A stretch of DNA of 64,000 nucleotides from contig NZ_JAIUZY010000007.1 of NCBI RefSeq assembly GCF_020171625.1, positions 124,001 through 188,000 on the forward strand, in the 5' to 3' direction. The notes beneath the pieces are model-generated. The model was given only the letters and a program-made list of their open reading frames with translations, was not told the DNA's origin and searched no databases. The position numbers were made by a program, and so were the translations under genes. This document shows, piece by piece, positions 35,337-43,169 of the stretch. Within the stretch, counting starts at the first letter, position 1; each line of letters starts with the position of its first letter. The DNA is from Salipiger bermudensis (GTDB lineage Bacteria > Pseudomonadota > Alphaproteobacteria > Rhodobacterales > Rhodobacteraceae).

Positions 35337-35627
35337 ATGCAGTCAGAACTGATGACCCGACGCCGGCTCCTGCACCTCACATATGAGCGCTATCTCAAGG
35401 CCGACCGCGCGTGGGCGCTCGCGCTTTCGGACATGCGGCAGTGGTTTCCGACCGGCGCGCGGCCCTACCGTGCGGCGATCGGCGATCCCGGCTCGCGGAT
35501 GCGCGAACTCTACGAGGCCCGTGCCCGCGCGCTCCTCCGGCTCGAGACCGCGCGGGTGAAGTTCGCCACCGCCAAGCAGCGTCTGGCAGACCGCCAGACC
35601 GCGCCGCAGGGACGTCCCTCCGGATAA
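35337..35627 (+). CDS. Small basic protein of unknown function
   Basis: A 96-residue, Arg-rich, mostly helical soluble protein. CAGGGAGGAGACG is an excellent ribosome site right before the ATG, a promoter lies upstream, and codon use is strongly G/C-ending, so the gene is real. The N-terminus MTRRRLLHLTYERYLKADRA and a C-terminal helix with ARALLRLETARVKFATAKQ suggest a coiled or helical bundle. I recognise no family. It stands alone between terminators. Confidence 0.65.
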   Translation: MQSELMTRRRLLHLTYERYLKADRAWALALSDMRQWFPTGARPYRAAIGDPGSRMRELYEARARALLRLETARVKFATAKQRLADRQTAPQGRPSG

Positions 35628-35867
35628 CAGCCTGACCCAATGGCGGCGCAGGATCTGGCCGCGTGACGTCTGACCGAGGCCGGGTGTGGGCACACATATG
35701 GACATGCCAGAGTGGGCGATCTATATTTATTTTTATCAAATACTATCAGACTCCTAAGCCGCAAACTTCGCGCAGCATGTGAATGAACGACAGTCTTGCA
35801 AACGGGGTAAATCCGGATACATCTTGAGCTGAGTTTTTCACCTCAGCCCAGCCATGGTTCCCGTGCG

Positions 35868-36410
35868 ATGACCCGCAAACCTTCCGGCCCATCCCGCCCT
35901 CACGCCAGACCCTCACCCGATCGGCACAAGGCTCCCGCGAAACCCAGCCCGAAACGGCTGTTCGGGTATGACGAGCTGCGGCTTCTGCTCCTCGCGATGA
36001 TCGAGCAAAGCCCGCGCCACGGCTACGAGATCATCACCGCCATCGAAGAGCGCTTCAACGGCGGCTACCGTCCCAGCCCCGGCGTGATATATCCCTGCCT
36101 GTCGTGGCTAGAGGAGATGGGCTACATCGCTGTGGCACCTGACGAGGACGCGCTGAAGCTCGCGCGCATCACCCCCGAGGGCGAGGGCTTCGTCGCGGAG
36201 AACCGCTCCGCCGCCGATGCGTTGCTGACCCGCACCCTCCCGGCAGATCACCGTGCCAGCGCGCCCGAGGAAATCGTCACCGCGATGGACGACATAAAGC
36301 TGGCCCTGCGCCGGCGCCTCGCAGCCTGCGACCATGATCCCGCGGTGATCGAGGCCCTGACCGACACGCTGCGCAGGACCGCGCAGGAGATTTCAGAAAA
36401 CATTAAGTAA
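35868..36410 (+). CDS. PadR-family transcriptional regulator
   Basis: A 180-residue regulator. A basic, Pro-rich N-terminal tail of about 28 residues precedes the PadR winged helix (ELRLLLLAMIEQSPRHGYEI, then RPSPGVIYPCLSWLEEMGYI and LARITPEGE), followed by a helical dimerisation domain. It resembles the subgroup with HGYEI, SPGVIYP and ITPEG motifs that controls iron-uptake or multidrug genes. No target gene is adjacent, so its regulon is unknown. Upstream (about 35825-35850) GCTGAG and CTCAGC arms flank TTTTTCAC and may be an operator. Confidence 0.9.
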   Translation: MTRKPSGPSRPHARPSPDRHKAPAKPSPKRLFGYDELRLLLLAMIEQSPRHGYEIITAIEERFNGGYRPSPGVIYPCLSWLEEMGYIAVAPDEDALKLARITPEGEGFVAENRSAADALLTRTLPADHRASAPEEIVTAMDDIKLALRRRLAACDHDPAVIEALTDTLRRTAQEISENIK

Positions 36411-37252
36411 GCGTCGTAAGAACCTTAATTCTAAGTATAGTTCTTCACTTTCCCAGATCGTTTCGAGGCATCGGAAAAGCTCAAACGGTGCACCCTCACG
36501 GCGCGTGAAGCGGGCCATCTTACGCCGCACATAATCCGCATCGTGCTTCACAACGACGAGCTTGCCGATGTCACCAGCCTTGGTGCGGAAGCCCACATCA
36601 AGCTGATCTTTCCCCGCGTCGCCGCGACGCCCGAGAGGCGAGAATACTCGCCGCGCCTTCGACGCAGAGCGCGGCAAACTGGTCCTCGGTGTCGCGTTGC
36701 ACGGTGCCCGTCCGGGGCGATCGACGCGGCGTCCGTCCACACCTCACCCTTGGCAGGCCGCGCGGTTCGGAAGAGATCGCGCCGATGGTTGACTGGCGGC
36801 GGTAGCGCCCACGTTCGCGCGCGTCCAAGTGGGGGCGCAAACTGCACTTCCTGGACCGTCTCGGCAGGTGACATTTGAAAGACCGGGACCTGCCAAAAGC
36901 AGCGCCTTTCGATCACCGGTATTGCCTGAACGCACAATTTTAAGGATACTGATCCTTATTCGCCAACCGACCCTACGCTCGTATTCTCGTTGTCACCCGG
37001 GGAAGGTCCTATCCATGTTTCGCACCAAAACCCGCTTATTTCGTTTCGTTTTCCCTGTGTCCGTGGCCACTTCGCGCGTCCGTCCGAGCGCCGCCGCGCC
37101 TCAAGGCATTGCCCCGCTCAGGAGCGGCCCGTCGCTCCGCCTGACATGCACCCGACACCCATCCCGGCCCACGAGTACAACCGACGATTCAAGACCGACT
37201 GATTTTTACATATTCTGACAACGGCGCCCAAGCGCGACGTGGAGATTTAGAC
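36411..37252. other. 842-base region without an intact gene, with decayed coding sequence
   Basis: Convergent with padR, a minus-strand frame ending at 36393 reads DIGKLVVVKHDADYVRRKMA and then a plausible globular C-terminus (LFRCLETIWESEELYLELRF). Upstream of about 36600 it degrades into low-quality sequence, so it may be the 3' end of a broken gene; I do not recognise it. The right half (36780-37230) has lower GC. It contains the inverted repeat TAAGGAT-ACTG-ATCCTTA (36941-36958) and probably the promoter of the type VI cargo genes. Confidence 0.45.
36941..36958. promoter_or_regulatory. Inverted repeat upstream of the type VI cargo operon
   Basis: TAAGGAT (36941-36947) and ATCCTTA (36952-36958) form a perfect 7 bp inverted repeat with a 4-base centre, in an AT-rich patch about 295 bases before the DUF2169 gene. 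It may be an operator. Confidence 0.4.
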
Positions 37253-37263
37253 GTGGAGATTTA
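37236..37263 (+). repeat. Perfect 14 bp tandem duplication over the DUF2169 start codon
   Basis: GACGTGGAGATTTA occurs twice head to tail (37236-37249 and 37250-37263). The second copy contains the GTG start at 37253. The GGAG of the first copy sits 8 bases upstream and acts as its Shine-Dalgarno site. Confidence 0.9.
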
Positions 37264-38353
37264 CCGGCAACTCCCCTGCGAGGCCGATTTTACCATGGGC
37301 CAGGACCCGGCGGGCCGGGATCACCTGTCATTGGTGGTGAAGCGAACCTTCGATTTTCCCGACGCCGCTGGAGGCAGCCCCGTGCCCAGCAAGACACAGG
37401 CGCCGCTCGTCCATGCCGACCAGTATCACGGCGCGCCGGGATTTTCGGCCTGCCGCTGGGAGACCGACTTCGCCTTCCGCAAGGCGCGCTGCGACGTCAT
37501 CGTGAACGGCGCGGCTCATGCCCCGCGCGGAGAGGTCGCCACGCAGCTCCGCGTCGGCATCCGGCTGGGCCAATGGTCGAAATCCTTCGATGTTTTCGGC
37601 GAACGGCACTGGCTGGCGGTGGGGCCTGCCTTCGTCGCCACCGATCCGGTCCCGTTCCGCCGCCAGCCGATCAGCTACGACCACGCCTTCGGCGGCACCG
37701 ACAGGCTCGATCCCGACGATCCCGAGCCCGGCGTATATGATCCCAACCCGGCCGGCATCGGCTGGGCGGCGCGGCGCAACCACCTGCGGGTCAACGGCAT
37801 GAGGCTGCCCCACACGCAGGCCTCCGACGAAGACGTCTCCTCGCCCTTCGGCACCTACACCCCCATGGCGCTCGGGCCCTATGGTCGCGGCTGGCCGCAG
37901 CGGCGGCGCTACGCAGGCACCTACGATCAGGCCTGGCAGGACAACGTCTTCCCGTTCCTGCCCGGCGACTTCGATGAGCGCTATTACCAGAGCGCGCCGC
38001 CCGACCAGCAGGTTCCGCCGCCGCGCACGGGCACCGAGGTTGTCCTGCTCAACCTCACCGACCGCGGGCGCGAGTCCTTCCGGCTCATCGACTGCGAGCT
38101 GCCGCTTTCGATCTTTCGCGGTGCGCAGCCAGCGCTCGACCGCGAGGTGCTGCCCGACACGGTGCTGTTCGACACCGATGCGCGCAAGTTCGCCCTGGTC
38201 TGGCGCGTCGATCTTCCGATGCGGCGCGGGTTTCTCGAGTTCTCCGAGGCCTGGGTCGGCCCGCCCACCGAGGCCATGGCGCGCGCGAAGCGCGAGGGCC
38301 GTCGCTATGTCCGGGCGGTGGCCTCCGGCGGTGGCGGGGAGGGTCCGGAATGA
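37253..38353 (+). CDS. DUF2169 protein of the type VI secretion cargo module
   Basis: A 366-residue protein covering the DUF2169 domain (KRTFDFPDAAGG, then DQYHGAPG, RVGIRLGQWSKSFDVFGERHW split by turns, and YDHAFGGTDR). DUF2169 proteins are encoded with T6SS spike and PAAR-like DUF4150 proteins and are thought to help load effectors, though the mechanism is unsettled. The start is GTG at 37253 within a tandem repeat. The stop overlaps the next start by ATGA. It heads a four-gene plus-strand operon ending at 41407. Confidence 0.88.
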   Translation: MEIYRQLPCEADFTMGQDPAGRDHLSLVVKRTFDFPDAAGGSPVPSKTQAPLVHADQYHGAPGFSACRWETDFAFRKARCDVIVNGAAHAPRGEVATQLRVGIRLGQWSKSFDVFGERHWLAVGPAFVATDPVPFRRQPISYDHAFGGTDRLDPDDPEPGVYDPNPAGIGWAARRNHLRVNGMRLPHTQASDEDVSSPFGTYTPMALGPYGRGWPQRRRYAGTYDQAWQDNVFPFLPGDFDERYYQSAPPDQQVPPPRTGTEVVLLNLTDRGRESFRLIDCELPLSIFRGAQPALDREVLPDTVLFDTDARKFALVWRVDLPMRRGFLEFSEAWVGPPTEAMARAKREGRRYVRAVASGGGGEGPE

Positions 38354-39381
38354 CCGGCGCGGTGCAGATCCTGACCTCGGGCATGGTGACCGCCGTGGGG
38401 CTGGATGCGCCCTCCTCCTGCGCCGCCCTGCGTGCCCGGCTCGACGGTTTCCAGGAAACCCGCTTTCCGCGCGGCGGCGGCGGGTGGCTGGTCGGCGCGC
38501 CGGTGCCGATGCCGCGCAACTGGATCGGCACCAAGCGGCTGGCGCACATGTGCGCCGCGGCGATCTCCGAAGTCTTCCAGCGCGTGCCCGAGGCCGCGGA
38601 GAAGACCGACCTGATCCTCTGCCTCGCCGAGGACACCCGGCAGGGCCGCCTGATCCGCGACGGCGCCGCGTTCGTGCGGATGATCGCGGAGATCGTCCAC
38701 CTGCCCGAGCGCCAGCGCGTCAGGCTGGTGATGCATGGCCGCCCCTCGGGCTTCGTGGCACTGCAGTCCGCGCGGGAGATGCTCTCGGATGGCGCGGAGT
38801 ACGTGCTGATCCTCGGCGTCGACAGCTACCTCAGCGCGCCCGCGGTCGGCCAGTACCAGGCGCAGTCGCGGCTGCTCACCCCGACCACGCCCGACGGGTT
38901 CATCCCCGGCGAGGCGGCGGCGGCGGTGTTGTGCTCGGCCCGCCATCCGGGTGGGCTTGTGATCACCGGGCTCGGCCTCGCGCGCGAGCCGGCGCCAATC
39001 TACAACGGCATGGACAGCGACGGGTTCGATCTGCCGCTGCGCGGCGACGGCATGGTGCGCGCCTATTCCGAGGCCTTCGCCGAGGCGGGGCTGGCGCATT
39101 CCGACATCGTGCTCAAGATCGGCGACCTGCCGGGCGAGAGCTTCTGGTTCCGCCAGACCGCACTGGCGATGATGCGCACCCAGCGCGCACGCAGCGCGGT
39201 GCAGCCGATCTGGGCGGTGGGCGCGAGTCTCGGCAATATCGGCGCGGCGGTGGTGCCGCTGATGCTCGGCTGGGCGCTGGCGGCAGCAGAAAAGCGCTAC
39301 GGGCCGCAGGGCCCGGTGCTGATCGAGGCCTCTGGCGATGACGGCGCCTGCGGCGCGCTCGTGGCGAGGGCGGCGGCATGA
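38350..39381 (+). CDS. Ketosynthase-like (thiolase-fold) protein of the type VI cargo module
   Basis: A 343-residue protein resembling beta-ketoacyl-ACP synthases: an MVTAVGLDAPSSCAALRA N-terminus, a PDGFIPGEAAAAVLCSA segment (about 181-197) like the DGF..GEGA motif, and a C-terminal GASLGNIGAA stretch. At the nucleophile position the sequence reads HGRPSGFVAL (about 129-138), where active enzymes have Cys, so it is probably not a condensing enzyme. Such proteins recur between DUF2169 and DUF4150 genes in T6SS loci. It overlaps both neighbours by ATGA. Confidence 0.8.
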   Translation: MTGAVQILTSGMVTAVGLDAPSSCAALRARLDGFQETRFPRGGGGWLVGAPVPMPRNWIGTKRLAHMCAAAISEVFQRVPEAAEKTDLILCLAEDTRQGRLIRDGAAFVRMIAEIVHLPERQRVRLVMHGRPSGFVALQSAREMLSDGAEYVLILGVDSYLSAPAVGQYQAQSRLLTPTTPDGFIPGEAAAAVLCSARHPGGLVITGLGLAREPAPIYNGMDSDGFDLPLRGDGMVRAYSEAFAEAGLAHSDIVLKIGDLPGESFWFRQTALAMMRTQRARSAVQPIWAVGASLGNIGAAVVPLMLGWALAAAEKRYGPQGPVLIEASGDDGACGALVARAAA

Positions 39382-40376
39382 CGGTCTTTGCCAATTCTCT
39401 GGAAATCTCGGCCAAGGCGCAGGGCTGCAGGATCATCGCGGCCTTCCCCGACACGTGTTTCACCCCGCCCCAGACCCCGGCGACCCCGCCGGGCGTGCCG
39501 CTCCCCTACCCCAATTTCGCCACCGACAGCGACCTCACATCCGGCACCGGCACGGTGAAGATCGGTGGCCAGGAGATCAGCCAGGAAAACAGCTCGTACT
39601 TTTCAAAGATCTCGGGCGACGAGGCCGGCTGCGCCCCGAAGAAGGGCATCATCACCTCGAAGAACATGGGCAAGGCCTATGCCCAGAAATGGTCGATGGA
39701 CGTCAAGGCCGAGGGCAAGGGCGTGGTGCGCTTCACCGATCTCGCCACCACCAACCACCAGAGCAACACCGGCAACGATGCGCCTTGGATCATCGTGGGC
39801 AAGCCCAACCCAAACGCCAATCCCGACGGCAGCGCGTGCATCGTCGGCGAATACCGCCTGAAGCGCGACGACTGCAGCAAGAACAAGGACTCGAACGGCA
39901 AGCCCTACCAATTCCACCACGTGGTTCCGGACCGCACCTATCGCTGCGGGCGTTACAAGGCGCCGGGTCTCACGCCGATGGGCAATATTCGCCGCCGCGA
40001 CGTGCGACAGTCGTTCGGGCCGTCACACGGTCAGGGCATCTGCATCTGCCTGCCACCCGACAACCATGTCGGCTCGAAGAAGAGCGCACCGGGCACGGCG
40101 GTGCACCAGGAACTGGACGACAAGCTCACCGCGCTGGGACAGAAGACCAAAAGCGCCACGAGCCCGGCAGGCTGCGCCCCGCTCAAGGAGGTGCGCTTGA
40201 AGTGCCTCATTGCGCTTCATAAGCTGGTTCCGAAAACCATCAGCATGAAGTGTTTCAAGCTCGCTCTGGAGGAGGTCATGAAGCAGACGGAACCCCACAA
40301 GGACAAACAGGTGCGCGCTGAGAAGAACCTCAAGAACCTGAGCCGGCGCGCGCGCGGCGTTCTGGCCCGCCAATGA
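39378..40376 (+). CDS. DUF4150 (PAAR-like) protein with a probable HNH-type nuclease toxin tail
   Basis: A 332-residue candidate T6SS effector. Residues 1-130 are a DUF4150 PAAR-like domain (DTCFTPPQTPATPPGVPLPY, then SKNMGKAYAQKWSMDVK), which would cap the VgrG spike. The C-terminal part has FHHVVPDRTYRCGR (H180, H181), ICICLPPDNHVGSKK (N229, H230) and a later H243. That His/Asn spacing is like HNH/AHH-type bacterial toxin nucleases. Four Cys (166, 190, 222, 224) may bind metal. The last 80 residues are strongly basic. No signal peptide is seen. The next gene overlaps by ATGA and may encode immunity. Confidence 0.75.
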   Translation: MTVFANSLEISAKAQGCRIIAAFPDTCFTPPQTPATPPGVPLPYPNFATDSDLTSGTGTVKIGGQEISQENSSYFSKISGDEAGCAPKKGIITSKNMGKAYAQKWSMDVKAEGKGVVRFTDLATTNHQSNTGNDAPWIIVGKPNPNANPDGSACIVGEYRLKRDDCSKNKDSNGKPYQFHHVVPDRTYRCGRYKAPGLTPMGNIRRRDVRQSFGPSHGQGICICLPPDNHVGSKKSAPGTAVHQELDDKLTALGQKTKSATSPAGCAPLKEVRLKCLIALHKLVPKTISMKCFKLALEEVMKQTEPHKDKQVRAEKNLKNLSRRARGVLARQ

Positions 40377-41407
40377 GACGCGATCTTCTTCTCGGGGGTG
40401 GCATCCTCTCTCCCCAGGGCGGCATCTACCTCATGACGGTGCCGGTCGAGGCCGAGGACGACGAGGTCGTCATCTGCTCGGCACGGCGGGACAGCGCCAC
40501 GCTTCGGCTCACGGCGCTTACAAACCTCGAAGAGATCCAGAGCATCATTGCCCTGATGGCCCCCTGGGACACGGTCGCCGAGGCCTGCGCGATGACCCCC
40601 GAGGGTGAGCTCTTCTTCCTGCGCCCGGACGAGGCAGAACTGCAAACCATCCCCGGTTCCGGCTACAGCCGGGACGATTCGAAAGGCATCGGGCGCATGA
40701 CCACGCTTGCGCAGGTCGGCGTAGACCTCGTGGCCACCGGATATTCCGGTCAGGTCTACCGCTACTCACACGGTCGCCGAGGCTGGTCGGACATTTCCAT
40801 CCCGGTCTCCCCCTCGGAGTCCCACAAGCCGGTCTTCTATGATGTCATCTCCGGTCGCGGCGACGCGCTCGTCTTCGGCGGCAGCGCGTTGTTCGACATG
40901 GCGATCACCCCGGACATGGAGGCGGCGAACGATGCCGGCGACATCGACGCCCTGATGGACCTGTTCTCCGAGAGTGAGGGTGAGGATGCAATGAGCCTGC
41001 GCCTTTACGATGGCGCGTGGCGCATCGCCGATACCGTTGGAGAACCCGGCGCGATCGTCGCGCTCCTGCCAATGAACACGGGCACGCTCCTCTTCTCCGA
41101 CACCGGCATGATCTATCGCAGCTCGGATTTCGACGCCATCGAGGAGGTCTATCGCCCGGCTCAGCCCGAAGGGTTCGATGACATCAAGATCTGGCAGGGG
41201 CGCCCGCTGCTGCTGTCGGGCAACACGCTGTCGGTGTTTCGCGAGGGCGATCTCGATCCCTTCGATCCGCCGCTGCCGTCCGGCGAGACGTTCTGCCTGT
41301 CGGTGTCCCCGGTCGGCGATCGTATCCTCGCGGTGTTCCCCGACCACGTTCAGCTCTTCGAGGCCGGCAGCTGGACCCGGCTCGAGCCTGAGCTGCCCGA
41401 GGCCTAA
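40373..41407 (+). CDS. Beta-rich repeat protein, candidate immunity protein
   Basis: A 344-residue acidic protein without signal peptide or membrane segment. Repeating units such as GQVYRYSHGRRGWSDISIP, LRLYDGAWRIADTV and the later DTGMIYRSSDFDAIEEVYR suggest a beta-propeller. It overlaps the DUF4150-nuclease gene by ATGA and is the last gene of that operon, the usual place for a cognate immunity protein. Its acidity complements the basic toxin tail. I recognise no named immunity family, so this role is inference. Confidence 0.65.
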   Translation: MRRDLLLGGGILSPQGGIYLMTVPVEAEDDEVVICSARRDSATLRLTALTNLEEIQSIIALMAPWDTVAEACAMTPEGELFFLRPDEAELQTIPGSGYSRDDSKGIGRMTTLAQVGVDLVATGYSGQVYRYSHGRRGWSDISIPVSPSESHKPVFYDVISGRGDALVFGGSALFDMAITPDMEAANDAGDIDALMDLFSESEGEDAMSLRLYDGAWRIADTVGEPGAIVALLPMNTGTLLFSDTGMIYRSSDFDAIEEVYRPAQPEGFDDIKIWQGRPLLLSGNTLSVFREGDLDPFDPPLPSGETFCLSVSPVGDRILAVFPDHVQLFEAGSWTRLEPELPEA

Positions 41408-41420
41408 TCCCCGACCTGCC

Positions 41421-41762
41421 TCACGCCGGCAGCGAGCCCACCAGAAAGGCGCGCACCTTGTCGAGATCGAGCGCTGCCACGGTCAACCCGGTGGCGCTTG
41501 GCTGCAGCATTCGCACCACGAAGAGCTCGCCCGCCTCGGGGTACTCGATATAGCGCTCCTCGGCGACCTTCAGCCCTTCGGACCCCGCCACCCTCAGCCC
41601 GTCGATATGCGCCTCGAGCCGTTCCAGCAGCCGCGCAATGCGCTCGGCATCCATGTCGGGATTGTCGTCGGGGTTGAGCAGCGCGTGGTCGTAGACCGTC
41701 CACAGGAAGGCCGCCTGCTCGGCGTGCTGGCGCAGCATCTCGGGCAAGACGGGCGCCGGCAT
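41421..41762 (-). CDS. Short TIGR02270-like protein, probably truncated
   Basis: A 113-residue protein. PEMLRQHAEQAAFLWTVYDH and RLEAHIDGLRVAGSEG match the N-terminus of TIGR02270-family proteins, which accompany T6SS genes and normally continue for about 400 residues with HEAT-like repeats. Here a stop comes at 41421, and the sequence beyond is the convergent beta-rich protein gene, so the repeat part is absent. Its start overlaps the DUF6484 stop by one base. It may be a remnant or a short functional form. Confidence 0.65.
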   Translation of the reverse strand: MPAPVLPEMLRQHAEQAAFLWTVYDHALLNPDDNPDMDAERIARLLERLEAHIDGLRVAGSEGLKVAEERYIEYPEAGELFVVRMLQPSATGLTVAALDLDKVRAFLVGSLPA

Positions 41763-42184
41763 CAGTTCAGGTTCACCGATCCGCCGCGGATGCGGTTCGA
41801 GGCCGAGGCATGGCTGACGAGATAGCTGCCGCGAATGGTGATGTGGCCGTCGCTCTCCATCACGATCGAGGCCTTGCCGCAGCGCAGCTCGAGGCGGTCC
41901 TTGGCGGTGACCCGGACCCGCTCGCCGTCGCGCACCACCTCGGGTGCGTCCTCGCGCGGGCGCGGCGCGACGATCTTGCCCACGATCAGCGGCCGGGCGC
42001 TGTCGCCATCCTCGTAAAGCAGCGCCACCTCGGAGCCGGTATCCTCTGGCCCGAGATGGGCAAGGCTGCGCGCCGGCACCGCCCGGTCCTCGGGATTGCC
42101 GGCGAAAACCACCAGCGGCAGGCCGTCCTCGAAGCCGAGCAGCAGCCCGATGATCACGCCCTGAATACGCTCCGATACCTGCAT
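41762..42184 (-). CDS. DUF6484 protein of the type VI locus
   Basis: A 140-residue protein. IQGVIIGLLLGFEDGLPLVV and GNPEDRAVPARSL are the DUF6484 core; the C-terminus has GKASIVMESDGHITIRGSYL, nearly the same as the tail of VgrG beta-helices (GKASIQMKKDGTITIKG in the VgrG here). It is probably a small spike-associated or VgrG-like accessory protein. The start at 42184 is the first Met of the conserved domain; upstream extension to 42250 looks non-coding. Confidence 0.75.
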   Translation of the reverse strand: MQVSERIQGVIIGLLLGFEDGLPLVVFAGNPEDRAVPARSLAHLGPEDTGSEVALLYEDGDSARPLIVGKIVAPRPREDAPEVVRDGERVRVTAKDRLELRCGKASIVMESDGHITIRGSYLVSHASASNRIRGGSVNLN

Positions 42185-42255
42185 CTGGCTGACCTCTCTC
42201 TCGACCCCGGTGTGGTGGCGCGGGCGGCGGGCCAAGCCCCGCCCGCGCAAGATCC

Positions 42256-43023
42256 TCAGCTCAGCGCCTGGAACTCGACGCGGCGGTTCTCGTCGGCGCG
42301 CGGGTCGGCCTCGTTGAACGGGAAACGCTCGCCCATGCCGACGGTCTCGAGCCGCGCCGGCGGTAGGCCGCAGTCCTCGATCAGGCGGCGGGCCACTTCC
42401 TTGGCGCGCAGCACCGAGAGCGCCTCGTTATAGGCATCGGAGCCGGCGGAATCGGTGTGGCCCACGATGCGGATCCTGTCGACATCCGCCGCCAGCAGCG
42501 CCGTGCAGACGGTCTGCAGCTTGGGCGCCTGGTCGTCCGCGATCGCGGCGCTGTCGAAGCCGAACTCGATATGCAGGTTGACCTGCAGCTCGGGCTCAAG
42601 CTGGCCGAACACCATCGGCGCATCGCTGGCCGCCGCCAGCAGCGGCCTGTTGGGATCGGCGGGGCGCTGCGGGGCGCCCTCGCTCGTGGCGGTGATCGAC
42701 ACGCCCTGCCCGTCCCGCGTCGGCGCGGCAAGCTCCGGCGCGGTGGTCGCAACCTCTGGCGCAATCTGCTGCGGCTCGGGTGCAGCGCTCGGGTCCGTGT
42801 TGGCCACGACGGGCGCCGCGCTCTCGGCGGTGACATCCTGCACGGTGATCAGCTTGAGGCCGCGGGTCTGGCCCAGGCCGCTGGTCTCGGCCTCTTCGAA
42901 GGCCTGCTTCTGGCGCTCGAAAATCTCGGTCAGATCGTCAACGGACAGCGCGTCCTGCGCGAGCGCCGGCATCGCCAGGGCGCCAAGACAGGACATGGAA
43001 AACAAACTCATTCTAAAAAGCAT
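42256..43023 (-). CDS. OmpA-family secreted protein of the type VI locus
   Basis: A 255-residue protein with a signal peptide (MLFRMSLFSMSCLGALAMPALA, then QDALSV), an Ala/Pro-rich linker of about 100 residues, and a C-terminal OmpA-like peptidoglycan-binding domain (HIEFGFDSAAI, RIVGHTDSAGSDAYNEALS, then RRLIEDCG and ENRRVEF). It would anchor to the cell wall in the periplasm. The start at 43023 follows AGAGAGGTTGAAT. It is divergent from the phosphatase gene. It may reinforce the secretion apparatus or act separately. Confidence 0.88.
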   Translation of the reverse strand: MLFRMSLFSMSCLGALAMPALAQDALSVDDLTEIFERQKQAFEEAETSGLGQTRGLKLITVQDVTAESAAPVVANTDPSAAPEPQQIAPEVATTAPELAAPTRDGQGVSITATSEGAPQRPADPNRPLLAAASDAPMVFGQLEPELQVNLHIEFGFDSAAIADDQAPKLQTVCTALLAADVDRIRIVGHTDSAGSDAYNEALSVLRAKEVARRLIEDCGLPPARLETVGMGERFPFNEADPRADENRRVEFQALS

Positions 43024-43169
43024 ATTCAACCTCTCTGGGAAAAGGGTTTTTCGAATGCTGAAAAAAGAGTAGCATGGCGGGTGTTTGAATACAGCTATTT
43101 TCGGGGGAAGGCGGGGCTGGAAAACCCGCATTGACGCCGAGCCCCACCGGCATTCATCAAGGCGCGCGC
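43024..43169. promoter_or_regulatory. Divergent intergenic region between the OmpA gene and the phosphatase gene
   Basis: A 146-base gap with an AT-rich part (43030-43110). It should hold the promoters for the OmpA-DUF6484 genes to the left and the phosphatase-M15-TssM2-vgrG genes to the right. No consensus promoter stands out. Confidence 0.4.

Noticed and set aside
37881-39341. A 486-codon plus-strand frame across the DUF2169 and ketosynthase-like genes
   Set aside because: It is a frame-shifted shadow; the two recognised proteins occupy the other frames with ATGA overlap.
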